Shown: positions 9,490-19,024 of the stretch, in pieces
Layout of the letters: the number at the start of each line of letters is the position of its first letter
How positions within the stretch are numbered: position 1 is the first letter of the stretch
DNA from: Mesostigma viride
Taxonomy: Eukaryota > Streptophyta > Mesostigmatophyceae > Mesostigmatales > Mesostigmataceae
Direction of reading: 5' to 3'
DNA length: 40,000 nucleotides
Assembly: GCA_009746045.1 (NCBI GenBank)
Contig: RPFO01001268.1
Span: 1-40,000 of the forward strand
The notes under the pieces: model-generated
Database searches by the model: none
What the model saw: the letters and a program-made list of their open reading frames with translations, nothing else
Told to the model about the DNA's origin: nothing
Translations under genes and position numbers: made by a program

Positions 9490-10609
9490 ATGGCGTCCAA
9501 TAGAGGGGATTTCATTCTTATAGTGGATTGTTCGACGAGGAGAAGGCGAGGTTGCTGGCGGAGAATGCGAAAGAGCAGAGGGAAGCAGCGGAAGCCGTGC
9601 GTGGAAGATGAGGTAACGGGATGGAGTGTGGGCCCTGGCTTCTGGTTATGAAATCATGGCGGTTGCAGGCCAGCCGTGCTCGCTGGTAATGGGTGCGTGG
9701 TGTTGAAATCCAAGTTCTGCGCGTATTCTGTTTTTTGGTAAATGATTGAAGGGATGTCGCCTTGTTTTATTTTTGTGCATCTGCGTCCCGTCGTGACTGC
9801 CTCGTCATGGACGCCCAGGGGTAGAAATTCGAACGAGGGAATGATTTTTCAAACGCCTGGATATGTTATGATAGTACGAATAAATGGTAACGGGTAGAGG
9901 CGGCCAAAATTTTGTTGGAAGTGTGCCAACGCCGCACATACGACTTGAACAACCCTAGGTATCTTAGGAAAAGGAAACACGGATACGTCGGAGTGGAGGA
10001 AGAGGAAGACGATGACGATGGTGAAGACGGAGAGGTTTACAATGGAGGCCTTGAGAATGGGGAGACATTGAAGCAGGAGAGCAGGGTAGCGGTGAGTGGC
10101 CCGTCATGAATTACATTGTGGTTGCAGTTGTTAGCGAGGCGTGTTGATTGCTTCTTGCCGCGGGTAATCGCTAGCGTGCATAACCTTCTTTTTACAACAG
10201 GTGTTCTGGTGCATTGACTGCCGCAAAGCAATTAATGGGACTGATTATGTGCCTATCATGCCGTTTGGGAATCATATACATTGCCAACATTTCGTGTTTA
10301 GAAGGCGCGCCTTCAGAAGCATATTCAGCATGCCGCACGAGCCAGGTGCTGAAGGCGTGCTTGGAGAGGAAGGGGTATAAAGTGCGCATGACCGCATCGA
10401 AGAAGAAGAAGCAGCAGGAACGATCGGGCAAGACCATGATAACCGAGCCAGGATTGGCTTTCGTGCATGCAGTACATGGTGCGGCGCAGGCAGTGAATGC
10501 TGCATCGATTGCAGCGGTGCAGCCTGTGGCCATGGCGGTGCAGGGCGCGGGTCCTGAAGTGTGGGCGTTGGCGAAGCAGATTCACGATGCTGTCATGGCC
10601 ACGTTGTGA
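9490..10609 (+). CDS. Candidate multi-exon gene of unknown function, copy 1 (3' truncated)
   Basis: Not a recognised family. Exon candidates: 9490-9612 (ATG, 41 codons, then donor GTAACG), although a second frame here reads a convincing helix, DEEKARLLAENAKEQREA; about 9891-10091 (AKILLEVCQRRTYDL, then an acidic run, then donor GTGAGT); and 10201-10380 after acceptor TTTTTACAACAG. The last junction keeps phase 0, and exon 3 gives C-x2-C (WCIDCRK) followed by H-x-H-C-x-H (GNHIHCQHF), which looks like a zinc site. An alternative frame, 10214-10609, carries a Lys-rich then Ala-rich stretch ending in AVMATL. Downstream sequence of this copy is cut off at 10814 by the El2 junction. The exon boundaries are inferences. 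Confidence 0.35.
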
Positions 10610-10682
10610 AGCCAAGGAATGGGTGTTGGTTGCAGTCAGGTGCCTCGCCCGGAGGAAGCTTTTCTGCTGTAAGCAGAGGTGC

Positions 10683-10775
10683 GGCATCAAGCATTTGCAA
10701 TCGCCATGAGAGCAGTGGAGATGTCAGCGGCATGAAGCATTTGCAATCGCCATGAGAGCAGTGGAGATGTCTGCG
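10683..10775 (+). repeat. 46-bp tandem duplication
   Basis: Two head-to-tail copies of a 46-bp unit (GCATTTGCAATCGCCATGAG...) at a period of 46, differing by one base or so. In one frame each copy reads EAFAIAMRAVEM, so it may be a duplicated coding segment; 46 is not a multiple of three, so the frames change between copies. The same pair is present at 23767-23859. Confidence 0.75.
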
Positions 10776-10813
10776 GCATTGGGAGATCTGCAGACAATTG
10801 CAGGAGGACATTG

Positions 10814-11026
10814 TTAGTCTGAGGTTACAGGCTGCAACTGATTGACAATTAAAAGACCCTGTGTGGTAAGATCAAAGCCATGAATAGCTTGTGCATTATT
10901 ATTATTGTGAGGAAGGTTGGTAATCTCTCCGGTAAGCCCCACGTCATCTACGTGAGCGGTTCCACTACCAGCACCCCCATTATTATTCCCACTGGCTGGA
11001 CCCTTGCTACGGCGTCCCTCAGCCAT
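10814..11026 (-). pseudogene. Start of El2 Gag, truncated
   Basis: The ATG at 11026 begins MAEGRRSKGPASGNNNGGAG, identical to the full Gag at 18856, and runs about 70 codons (to QLQPVTSD) before the junction cuts it and a chance stop ends it. It cannot make functional Gag. Confidence 0.8.
10815..10815. other. Novel junction: flank joined to El2 interior
   Basis: Left of this base the sequence follows the flank (GGACATTGT, as at 23898). Right of it the sequence follows El2 Gag (AGTCTGAGG, as at 18646). The single T belongs to neither side. There is no shared microhomology of note, which fits end joining or a chimeric join more than homologous recombination. Confidence 0.85.
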
Positions 11027-11196
11027 CCTGCACTACCAGCTATTCAAAGAACACCTTAACAAAGCAGCAGAAAATATGTACAAAATTTTTGTGTCGCCAC
11101 TGCCGCCTGCGCCGGTGTCGCTGCCGCCCCGCGAAATGCCGCTGAAAATTCGACAAAAAAAATGTCGACGAGTACTGCAGAAGAAAATTAGGCCGA

Positions 11197-11907
11197 CTAG
11201 TAGTCAAGGCCCCTGAAGTCGCAGTACGTGTATACGAACTCACGATCCTCCATATCCAGCTCTGGACCTGCACCGGTATGAATTAAAACCGGCGTGCTCC
11301 CCGCCGCGTAAGTTGCGACGCGCCGACGCGCGACGAGGCGCAGAGGATGTGTAAAGATCGTCAATAATTCCCACCCCGCGGGAATCCACTCTCGCACAGA
11401 GGCGAGAAATGCCACCAGGTTAATTAAAACCTGGCGCTCGCGACTGCGTACGCCGCGAGTGAGCAGCGATAACAGCGCGAGATCCTGAAACAAATTTGTC
11501 GACACCGCCGGCGCGCCCCCCGTGCGTAGCGATGCCCAGTTTTGCAGGTTTCTCTGGTAACCGGTGAGTGAAGAGAGGACGTTGTCCAACTCCTCAATGG
11601 CAGTCGTGACTTCGGTCACCGACCGCAAACCTCCCCGCACCTGGACCGTAAATGTCGATAAAATGTTTCGAATCTGGTCCAACAGGTTGCGGATTGCCGG
11701 CACCAGTGCTGGCAAATCGGGGTCCTCGGGGTTATCCCCGAGCAATGCGTGAGCTGCACGCTGCTGACGATGAAGCTCGTCGAGCGAGACCGTTACTTCG
11801 TCGAGCAATTGCTGCCACGACGGCACCGTCGGTCTTGACGAAGAACCAGCCGGCGGAGCGGCTATTTCCTCATCGTCCGGAATCCGAAATTCTTCCGAAT
11901 TTGGCAT
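11197..11907 (-). CDS. El2 ORF1, intact copy: helical protein of unknown function
   Basis: A 236-codon frame opening 24 nt after the LTR edge, ahead of Gag. I do not recognise the family. The N-terminus is acidic (MPNSEEFRIPDDEE). Residues about 30-135 look strongly helical with heptad-like Leu spacing (LLDEVTVSLDELHRQQ; NLLDQIRNILSTF; TAIEELDNVLSSL). A hydrophobic stretch around 160-195 is followed by basic LVARRRVATY and an aromatic C-terminus (YTYCDFRGLDY). No zinc knuckle, protease or polymerase motif is visible. Position directly after the leader makes it the first protein read from the genomic RNA. A pyrimidine-rich acceptor-like TTTTCTTCTGCAG lies in the spacer before Gag (AG at 11176-11175), so Gag might come from a spliced RNA. 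The copy at 19025-19734 has lost one base. Confidence 0.7.
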   Translation of the reverse strand: MPNSEEFRIPDDEEIAAPPAGSSSRPTVPSWQQLLDEVTVSLDELHRQQRAAHALLGDNPEDPDLPALVPAIRNLLDQIRNILSTFTVQVRGGLRSVTEVTTAIEELDNVLSSLTGYQRNLQNWASLRTGGAPAVSTNLFQDLALLSLLTRGVRSRERQVLINLVAFLASVREWIPAGWELLTIFTHPLRLVARRRVATYAAGSTPVLIHTGAGPELDMEDREFVYTYCDFRGLDY

Positions 11908-11931
11908 CTTTTTGACAGAGCGTGTAATACG

Positions 11932-12548
11932 AGTTGTGAGGGTAAGAATGCCACGAATTCCGCCATGGTTCTTGCAGGAAGTTGCCTTTATTAATAATCA
12001 GGAAACACAGACGTAAGTCACGTCACTTCCAAGACTGCACGCAGCACAGACGACAGGGTCGCAGTGCCAAGAGAACGTGCACGCAAGAACTAGCGTCCCG
12101 GTGTGACCAAGTCACTCATATAGCTTACTAGGGACGCGTCCAAGTATTCAGCTGCACTGTCACAGCTGAACTGTCAATCAATTGATTACACAGACTCTGG
12201 CACGCCTTTGGCGCGCAGATCTATCAATTGTCCATACGGCTAGTCCTGTGGACCTATCCGTACACTAGTCAGCATCAATTGTCTCATAGGTCCTGGCGCG
12301 CTACAGTGCGCCTACCTATCAATTGACCATCAAGTCCTGTACAAGTCCTGTCAACGTCCTGCGGACTATCAAAGTGACACTTGTACATCCTGTGTCCGTA
12401 CGCGCCCACAGTGGCGCGCCGGGTACTGTCGGCACAGCCTAGGAAACGTCATAACTTTTACGTTCCTTAACCAAATGAGGCGTTCAAGGTGCCGTTGGAA
12501 AGAGCGTAACAATCTCTATCCATCTAACGTAAATCCTTTACGTTAACT
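11932..12548 (-). repeat. El2 LTR A (5' LTR of the truncated copy)
   Basis: 617 bp with ends AGTT...AACT. It is identical to LTRs B and C except at about 11995 (TTAATAATC versus TTAACAATC). Near its AACT end is a 9+3+9 hairpin, TAACGTAAA TCC TTTACGTTA. Four CAATTG sites and several GGCGCGCC-like GC blocks recur through it. Confidence 0.93.
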
Positions 12549-13165
12549 AGTTGTGAGGGTAAGAATGCCACGAATTCCGCCATGGTTCTTGCAGGAAGTT
12601 GCCTTTATTAACAATCAGGAAACACAGACGTAAGTCACGTCACTTCCAAGACTGCACGCAGCACAGACGACAGGGTCGCAGTGCCAAGAGAACGTGCACG
12701 CAAGAACTAGCGTCCCGGTGTGACCAAGTCACTCATATAGCTTACTAGGGACGCGTCCAAGTATTCAGCTGCACTGTCACAGCTGAACTGTCAATCAATT
12801 GATTACACAGACTCTGGCACGCCTTTGGCGCGCAGATCTATCAATTGTCCATACGGCTAGTCCTGTGGACCTATCCGTACACTAGTCAGCATCAATTGTC
12901 TCATAGGTCCTGGCGCGCTACAGTGCGCCTACCTATCAATTGACCATCAAGTCCTGTACAAGTCCTGTCAACGTCCTGCGGACTATCAAAGTGACACTTG
13001 TACATCCTGTGTCCGTACGCGCCCACAGTGGCGCGCCGGGTACTGTCGGCACAGCCTAGGAAACGTCATAACTTTTACGTTCCTTAACCAAATGAGGCGT
13101 TCAAGGTGCCGTTGGAAAGAGCGTAACAATCTCTATCCATCTAACGTAAATCCTTTACGTTAACT
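12549..13165 (-). repeat. El2 LTR B (3' LTR of the full copy)
   Basis: 617 bp, AGTT...AACT. It abuts LTR A directly (AACT|AGTT at 12548/12549) and is preceded, on the minus strand, by the purine tract. Confidence 0.93.
13142..13162. repeat. Hairpin at the El2 LTR edge
   Basis: TAACGTAAA-TCC-TTTACGTTA, perfect 9-bp arms with a 3-nt loop, three bases from the LTR terminus. The same hairpin is in LTRs A and C. It could be part of the integrase recognition end. Confidence 0.6.
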
Positions 13166-14114
13166 CCAATCCCTTCTTTTCTTTAGGGATCACATCCCCT
13201 GCCAGGGACCCTTGAAGTAGCTTGAAATGTCCTTCACTCCAGCTTGAAGCTTGAACAGATGTCTTTAATGGCCAATGCCATTCCCCCAGCCCTTTCTTTT
13301 AAGGAACTGGAAAAGAAACAGATCTGCCACAGGGAAAACCATTTCATGAGAAATGGAGAAAACCTATGGAAGTGGCATTACAGAGTACCACCAGATATTA
13401 GAAGCACACAAAATTAAATACATACAGGTTAATTCTATGAGGTCTTCTCCAGGAATTAATCCCATCACCTCGGTAGAGCCTCCAGTACAATGACCTTCTG
13501 GCGGTGAGTTACATTAATCCCAGATACTAATCCCATAAAACCCAGTACATATTCAATATAAGTACAATAAATCCATGACAATTAAAATACCACTTGACAA
13601 AGTAAGGCGTATTACAATAGTTTGCCTGTCATTCTCTCAACAGGGGTCTATTGGCGCCCGTCTTACGGCGCCCGTCTACTTGCCAGATGGTAAACTGCCA
13701 CAGCAAACAAATGACAAAATGAAACACATAGGCAACAATTAAATCCTGCCCTGGGGAACTAGGGAAGTCTGAACAGGCAAACACCTGAACAGGCCAGCTT
13801 GTAGAAACATAATACCAGGGAATCGAACCCCGCCCTATAAACCCCAGAATAAAGGTTCCCAGACCATTGTGAGAAGTATGTACAAATATACATTTCTTTT
13901 AAAATAGAATACATGGTCTGTAATGGACCTGTCAACCTTGTGTAGTCAACAGCATGAACCCCAGCCAAAACCTGGCTGTATCCTGATTAAAATCAGAGTG
14001 AGTGTACCATGGTCCATGAGCCTTAGTACAGACTAAAATACAGGTATTATGCCAGTCACAATGCTGACACTACCACACAATCTGCTCTCCAATGCCCTAT
14101 AACCATGCACCAGC
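13166..14114 (-). other. El2 3' untranslated region with polypurine tract
   Basis: About 950 bp of non-coding sequence between the Pol stop and LTR B. On the minus strand AAAGAAAAGAAGGGATTGG (13184-13166) touches the LTR and is a convincing plus-strand primer. No further ORF or repeat stands out; a T-arm-like GGTTCGATTCC near 13820 is not a tRNA. Confidence 0.7.
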
Positions 14115-17100
14115 TTAGACAGCTTGCTGAGATGGGTCCATCAGAGACTGAAGAACCTTGTATTGCACTGCTGCCTTCTGCACTAGCTTGGTCAAAGCAT
14201 CAGCAGGATTGTCAACCCCAGGGATATGCTCAATATTGGCCAAGGAGGACAACTCCTTAAGAAGGAGATAATCCAAGTCCCTACTTCTGGCCATCTGCCT
14301 GTGCACAAACTGCACCATCCCCATGGAGTCTGTTTTTAGAAGAGTGGTAACCTGAAGTGGCCAAGGAGTGTTAGAAGTCATCTGATGAAGCAACTCCTTC
14401 AGATAAAGGCTTGTGTGAATGCCTTCACAAATAGCCCTGCATTCTGCCACATCACTGCTGACAGCCACCCGTTTGTGCAGGCGACTAAACCAGCTCACCA
14501 AACTCCCCAGGCCTTCCTGTCTGAGCACAAAGAGCCCTGCAGCCCTGCCCCTGACCTTGGAGACCTGCCTGCTGTCCATTGAGCTATCCACATACAGCTC
14601 CATGCAAATGGGTTGTGATAAATCCACTGCAGACAACAGAATGCCAGATGAAGCCCTGACCTGATCAGCCACCTTGGCAGACCCTAGCTCCACCAGCATG
14701 TCATCAGGCAACCTGGCTATGACCATAAGGTCTGGCCTGGAAATGCCTGCCACCCAAGCAACCATGCCCCTCACCATGGGACACAGTGCCTGTGTGATGG
14801 TTGGAGGAAGCTTGCTAATGAGGGTCTCTTGATAGTCATTGCCCCCCACCAGCAGCATACGCCACTCCCCTCCCTTCTTCACCAGTGTGGCCTCCATGCC
14901 CACAAACAGCAGAGGCTCATTCTCCACCTGCCATTGCTCCCTACCCAGAGGAAACTTGGACTTAATGATGGAGATCAGCTCCTTAAGCCACGACGTGGGA
15001 GCTATCAGATGTAGGTCATCCCCGTGCAGCGAAGCATACACTGGCAGGCCTTCCCATTGCCCCAGAAACAGACAGGGGTCTACAGGAGAGACCTTCAAGT
15101 TGCAATGCTCCTTCAGGAAACGGTTGAGAGTCTCCCTCCAGATTATTGGACTTGACCTCAGGCCCTCCAGGCCCTTGAGGATTTTAAGGAACTCCGTGTG
15201 GATGTCCCTTTTCCATACAGCAGGCACCCTAACATAGAAAGGCGTCTTGCCCTCCCACTTTTCCTGTGCCACATCTGCATCACCCTCCAGAAATGCCCTC
15301 TTGAAGTCTATCACCACTGAGCCATAGTCCAAGCCCTTGTTGAGAAGGCCTAGAAAGACACACAGCAGCAGCCTCCAAGTATCATGCAGCATGCCAGGGG
15401 TATACAACTCCTCAGCAGTGCACTCACCAGTACCCTTGAACTCATTCAGCACTGGCCTGACATGTGGTACCTTGACCCCGTCCACCTCCTTCATCTTGAT
15501 GACAAACTTGAGCTTGAGTAGACGTCGTGCAGGAGGCAGGTCATTGACAGGTTCCACGCATTTCTTGGAGATCCAGTCCTCCCCAGATTTAATCAGACCC
15601 AGTGTGACCTGGGGACACATAATGGGAGAGGACATGAGCTTCACCAGGCCTTGGTAGTTGATAGGGCTGTGTCCAGCAAGTGAGTGAGGACCAATGCCCA
15701 AACTGCTTGGATGACTAGCAGCTGGCAGTATGAGGTCATCAACCAAGGGCTCCTGCCCCTGGCACACTTGCACACGCTTAACCGTCCTGGTTACTGCACG
15801 TGATAGGTGAGTGGTCCTGAAATTAATCAGTGGGACCTGACCAGCCCCTTCCTTAGTCAGGAGAGAGGACGTGATCACTACCCCATCCTGGCATAGGAAA
15901 TTCTGCCCCAGAAGAGCAGGTCCTTGATAGCCCTCCAAGACACAAAAAGCAGTGTCCTGTCCAAGGATAGGAATGAATACCTCACCCAGTACCTTCACGT
16001 GTACCCCGCCACTGAAGTCAGACACAAACTGATAGCTGGGTTCAGACATGCTGTACCCTGCTGCAGCCCTGGTCCCAATAATGGAGACCTGAGAATTAGT
16101 GTCTACCTCTAAGGCAGTGTCCAGCCCCAGATTGCCATGCCACCTGAGCTTGGCTACCTTGGGCTGCTTCTTGGCCCTTTGTAGAGCCCCAATCAATCCA
16201 GCCAAACTTGTCCCCCTGGGCTTGGTTAGTGCCTTGGGCTTGACAGTTGACTCCCCAGCTGTTGACCTTGCAGCCTGTTCAACAAGTACCTCTGCAACCT
16301 GGCCAGGGCTGACAGATTCCCCTGCAACAGATGTGGTCGTTGCGTCAGTGATGTCACCTGGGACCTGAAAATCCTGCAGATCCTGTGAGCCTTGTGCCTG
16401 ACTGCCCTCATTCATCAGGTTAGGCTTGACATATGACCAACTCAGCCGGTGTACATGCTTTGGTTCGTCCTCCATGCTGACCAAGCATGCGTGGCTAGCT
16501 TCATCAACCTGGGTAACCACCCCAGGACTCCAGCTACCACGTTTGCCATAAAGGCTAGGTTCCTTCCAAGCTAGGACCTTCTGACCCACTTGTGGCTCCA
16601 GCATCTTCCAACCCCGGTCCTTCTCCCTCAGCTTGGCAAAGGTGACATGTGCAGCATGTTTCCAGCCCTCCAGCACATGTGGTGGGCACAGGCCATGATA
16701 TAGACCCATTGGGCTGACAGCAACTCCATCATAGTAGAAGTTAACCCTGCTGTTCAGCTGCTGCTCCACGTTCCTCAGCCATGCACTCCTGACAAGTGCA
16801 GGTGCAGACAAGGGTACCCAGTCTTCAGAGATGATCAATTTCTTGACCTCCTGGATTGCCCTCTCGATAGCACCCTGCTGCCCATGAGCCTCCCTAGGTG
16901 TAACCAGCAACTCAGGAAGGGTAGGATCACCCTTGAGATGCTGAAACTGCATGTCCACCTGGATCCTTGTGGTAGGAAACTTGGCTCTTACATTCTGCAG
17001 GGCAGCCAGCAAGTACCTGTTCTTCATAGAAGGTAAATGCTCCAGCACCTTGTATTTCGTGTACCTGTCCACGCACACCAACAGTTGCATGCCCCTGATG

Positions 17101-17741
17101 TGTTGGATATCACACTGCAGATCACCAATGCTCTGAGGTAGAGCTTTGGCATGTGATTTCCTGGGCTTGTTGGAGGACAACTGGCACTTACACCGTGAGG
17201 CAGCTTGCTGACACGCCTTAAGAAGGGGTGCCCTGCCCATACGGAAGGCAAAGTTGTTTGACAGAGAAGTGGCATGCCCAAACATGTTGTGGATTCGGGC
17301 ACCCAACTCCTGGTACACAGAGGAAGCAGTCCCTGGCACAGTCAGGACTGTGCTGTCAGGTTGTCCAGCATCACCATGCTGACTTCCATCCTGTTCTGAC
17401 TCAGAGCCTGAGTCACCCTGCTCATGCCCAACACCTGGACCGCCAGCAGGGACCACATGCATACCACCAGAGGCCTTCACACCCCTCTGTGGTTGTACAT
17501 TGGTTTCTCTCAAAATGAGAGGTCCACCCTCGTGCCCAGCACGAGGATGCATAGGGTCAGACATACTTACAGCTGCATCAGCTGTCAAGGACGTCTTCAT
17601 AGGAACCTGTACCTCTCCAGGTGACCTGGGGCCACACTGAACCTGGAGATCACCCTCTTGTTGCCCAGATATAAAATCTGCATTGGAGCACCTGGCCTCC
17701 CCCTTGGGTGAATTAAGGTGTGTAGGGGTTGCCTCAGACAG
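14115..17741 (-). CDS. El2 Pol: integrase, retropepsin-like, reverse transcriptase, RNase H
   Basis: Open from the codon after Gag's UGA; the first Met is at 17600, giving 1161 residues numbered from there. Integrase: H104-x4-H109, C137/C139, and D164, D216, E246 with 29 residues between the last two, then an SH3-like end near 338-365. Retropepsin-like domain at 490-580: LEVDTNSQVSII (DTN for DTG) and ALLGQNFL. Reverse transcriptase at 690-870: LLKLKFVIK, D765 (VIDFKRAFL) and D861-D862 in HGDD. RNase H at 1000-1145: D1005, E1053, D1091, then HIPGVDNPADALTK. This is the replication enzyme set acting in virus-like particles and then the nucleus. The protease-like domain sits after integrase, as in El1, opposite to usual Copia order. 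This frame is uninterrupted, so it is the best candidate for an active Pol in the window. Confidence 0.93.
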   Translation of the reverse strand: MSEATPTHLNSPKGEARCSNADFISGQQEGDLQVQCGPRSPGEVQVPMKTSLTADAAVSMSDPMHPRAGHEGGPLILRETNVQPQRGVKASGGMHVVPAGGPGVGHEQGDSGSESEQDGSQHGDAGQPDSTVLTVPGTASSVYQELGARIHNMFGHATSLSNNFAFRMGRAPLLKACQQAASRCKCQLSSNKPRKSHAKALPQSIGDLQCDIQHIRGMQLLVCVDRYTKYKVLEHLPSMKNRYLLAALQNVRAKFPTTRIQVDMQFQHLKGDPTLPELLVTPREAHGQQGAIERAIQEVKKLIISEDWVPLSAPALVRSAWLRNVEQQLNSRVNFYYDGVAVSPMGLYHGLCPPHVLEGWKHAAHVTFAKLREKDRGWKMLEPQVGQKVLAWKEPSLYGKRGSWSPGVVTQVDEASHACLVSMEDEPKHVHRLSWSYVKPNLMNEGSQAQGSQDLQDFQVPGDITDATTTSVAGESVSPGQVAEVLVEQAARSTAGESTVKPKALTKPRGTSLAGLIGALQRAKKQPKVAKLRWHGNLGLDTALEVDTNSQVSIIGTRAAAGYSMSEPSYQFVSDFSGGVHVKVLGEVFIPILGQDTAFCVLEGYQGPALLGQNFLCQDGVVITSSLLTKEGAGQVPLINFRTTHLSRAVTRTVKRVQVCQGQEPLVDDLILPAASHPSSLGIGPHSLAGHSPINYQGLVKLMSSPIMCPQVTLGLIKSGEDWISKKCVEPVNDLPPARRLLKLKFVIKMKEVDGVKVPHVRPVLNEFKGTGECTAEELYTPGMLHDTWRLLLCVFLGLLNKGLDYGSVVIDFKRAFLEGDADVAQEKWEGKTPFYVRVPAVWKRDIHTEFLKILKGLEGLRSSPIIWRETLNRFLKEHCNLKVSPVDPCLFLGQWEGLPVYASLHGDDLHLIAPTSWLKELISIIKSKFPLGREQWQVENEPLLFVGMEATLVKKGGEWRMLLVGGNDYQETLISKLPPTITQALCPMVRGMVAWVAGISRPDLMVIARLPDDMLVELGSAKVADQVRASSGILLSAVDLSQPICMELYVDSSMDSRQVSKVRGRAAGLFVLRQEGLGSLVSWFSRLHKRVAVSSDVAECRAICEGIHTSLYLKELLHQMTSNTPWPLQVTTLLKTDSMGMVQFVHRQMARSRDLDYLLLKELSSLANIEHIPGVDNPADALTKLVQKAAVQYKVLQSLMDPSQQAV

Positions 17742-17744
17742 TCA
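17742..17744 (-). promoter_or_regulatory. Probable UGA readthrough site between Gag and Pol
   Basis: CAG-TGA-CTG: Gag ends at TGA, and the next 47 codons to Pol's first Met are open in the same frame. UGA followed by C is the leakiest stop context known in eukaryotes. Readthrough would make Gag-Pol as in gammaretroviruses. Confidence 0.6.
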
Positions 17745-18856
17745 CTGCTCCTTGTTGTCTTCTTGCTGACTGCCCTTTGAAGGCTGGCCTGCCTGGGACT
17801 TGTTGTTGTTCTTCTTGTTGTTGTTGTTATTCTTGTTGCTGCCCTGGCCCTGGGACTTCTTGAAGCTGGGACACTCCTTCTTGATGTGCCCCCACCCCTT
17901 GCACAGGTAGCATTGTATCTTGGACTTGCCCTGGCCACTGCCCCCATTGTCAGACGCGTTGCCCTGCTTGGGCTGACCACCCACCCGCCTGAACACCGAC
18001 TTGGAGTGTGACCTCCTGTCAGAATCAGGTGAATGATCTCCCTTGCGCTTGTGATGGTTGCCCCTACGCCCTCCTTGGCTTCGGTCAGCCTCAGACGTCT
18101 TGGAGCCACCCTGGGTACGCCCGCCTGCCTGGGTAGCCTTCACTGCTGGCACTCCACCCTCAAACAGCTCCTCTGCCTCGAGAGCTTGTTTAATGATGAC
18201 CTTGTAGGCCTTCAGGGTAGAGTGTGGGGCACACATGACTTTTAAGGAGCCACGTGTCGCCTTATCCAGCCCAGAAACCTTGAGCCAGTTGGTTAGGGCT
18301 ATGTTATCAGCGACATTAAAGCCGTGAGCCCTGCCCTCCTCAACCATCTTACAATAGTTGAGAAAGTTCTGGATCAGGTCCCCCTTGACCTCCCACCCTT
18401 GATACTTGTCCTGCCAATGGATGCCGACCTTCTTCGTTGGTCCTCCAGCAGCTCCTTCAGCTCAGCCACGTACAGTGCCCAGGCCTTATTGGCCTTTTTG
18501 CACTCCCTGGTTAGGTCCTTAATCTGGTCAGTACACTTGCCAAAAGTGCTACTGCCTATCCAGATTTGATAGTAATTTGTACCACCGTACAAGCTAGGGA
18601 ACCCTTCCAATCCCTCCACAAACTCTTCAGCCTGCTTAGGCTTGGAGTCTGAGGTTACAGGCTGCAACTGATTGACAATTAAAAGACCCTGTGTGGTAAG
18701 ATCAAAGCCATGAATAGCTTGTGCATTATTATTATTGTGAGGAAGGTTGGTAATCTCTCCGGTAAGCCCCACGTCATCTACGTGAGCGGTTCCACTACCA
18801 GCACCCCCATTATTATTCCCACTGGCTGGACCCTTGCTACGGCGTCCCTCAGCCAT
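17742..18856 (-). pseudogene. El2 Gag, one frameshift
   Basis: Starts at 18856 (MAEGRRSKG). The first 160-codon segment carries an Asn-rich N-terminus and a capsid-like stretch. Coding continues one frame over near 18430 (KVGIHWQDKYQGWEVKG) into the 201-codon frame ending at 17742. That segment has a perfect CCHC zinc knuckle, C146-x2-C149-x4-H154-x4-C159 (CYLCKGWGHIKKEC), inside a basic, Ser/Gly-rich region, then an Asn/Lys-rich tail. It packages element RNA. The stop is TGA followed by C, and Pol continues in the same frame. The upstream frameshift means this copy would need an intact Gag from elsewhere. Confidence 0.85.
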
Positions 18857-19024
18857 CCTGCACTACCAGCTATTCAAAGAACACCTTAACAAAGCAGCAG
18901 AAAATATGTACAAAATTTTTGTGTCGCCACTGCCGCCTGCGCCGGTGTCGCTGCCGCCCCGCGAATTGCCGCTGAAATTCGACAAAAAAATGTCGACGAG
19001 TACTGCAGAAGAAAATTAGGCCGA

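Larger units (their letters stand above)
7296..10814. repeat. Segmental duplication, copy 1
   Basis: From ACATGCAATG in El1's RNase H through the 3' LTR and 2.4 kb of right flank to GGACATTGT at 10814, this stretch is repeated nearly base for base at 20376-23898. The right flank differs at only a few sites (for example near 8871, 8876 and 9275). The RNase H part has a cluster of about eight changes in 190 bp. Confidence 0.93.
10816..12548 (-). mobile_element. Truncated El2 copy (5' LTR, ORF1, start of Gag)
   Basis: Minus-strand El2 sequence equal to 18646-20375: LTR A (11932-12548), 24-nt leader, intact ORF1, a ~170-nt spacer and the first ~70 codons of Gag, cut at 10816. Compared with the full copy it differs by small indels, such as two extra A/T bases near 11150 and one extra T near 11793. 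Its LTR abuts LTR B of the full copy with no base between. Confidence 0.9.

Noticed and set aside
13800-13860. tRNA-like B box (GGTTCGATTCC, minus strand)
   Set aside because: A T-arm-like stem exists, but no A box, anticodon arm or acceptor pairing could be found around it. It lies in the El2 3' UTR.
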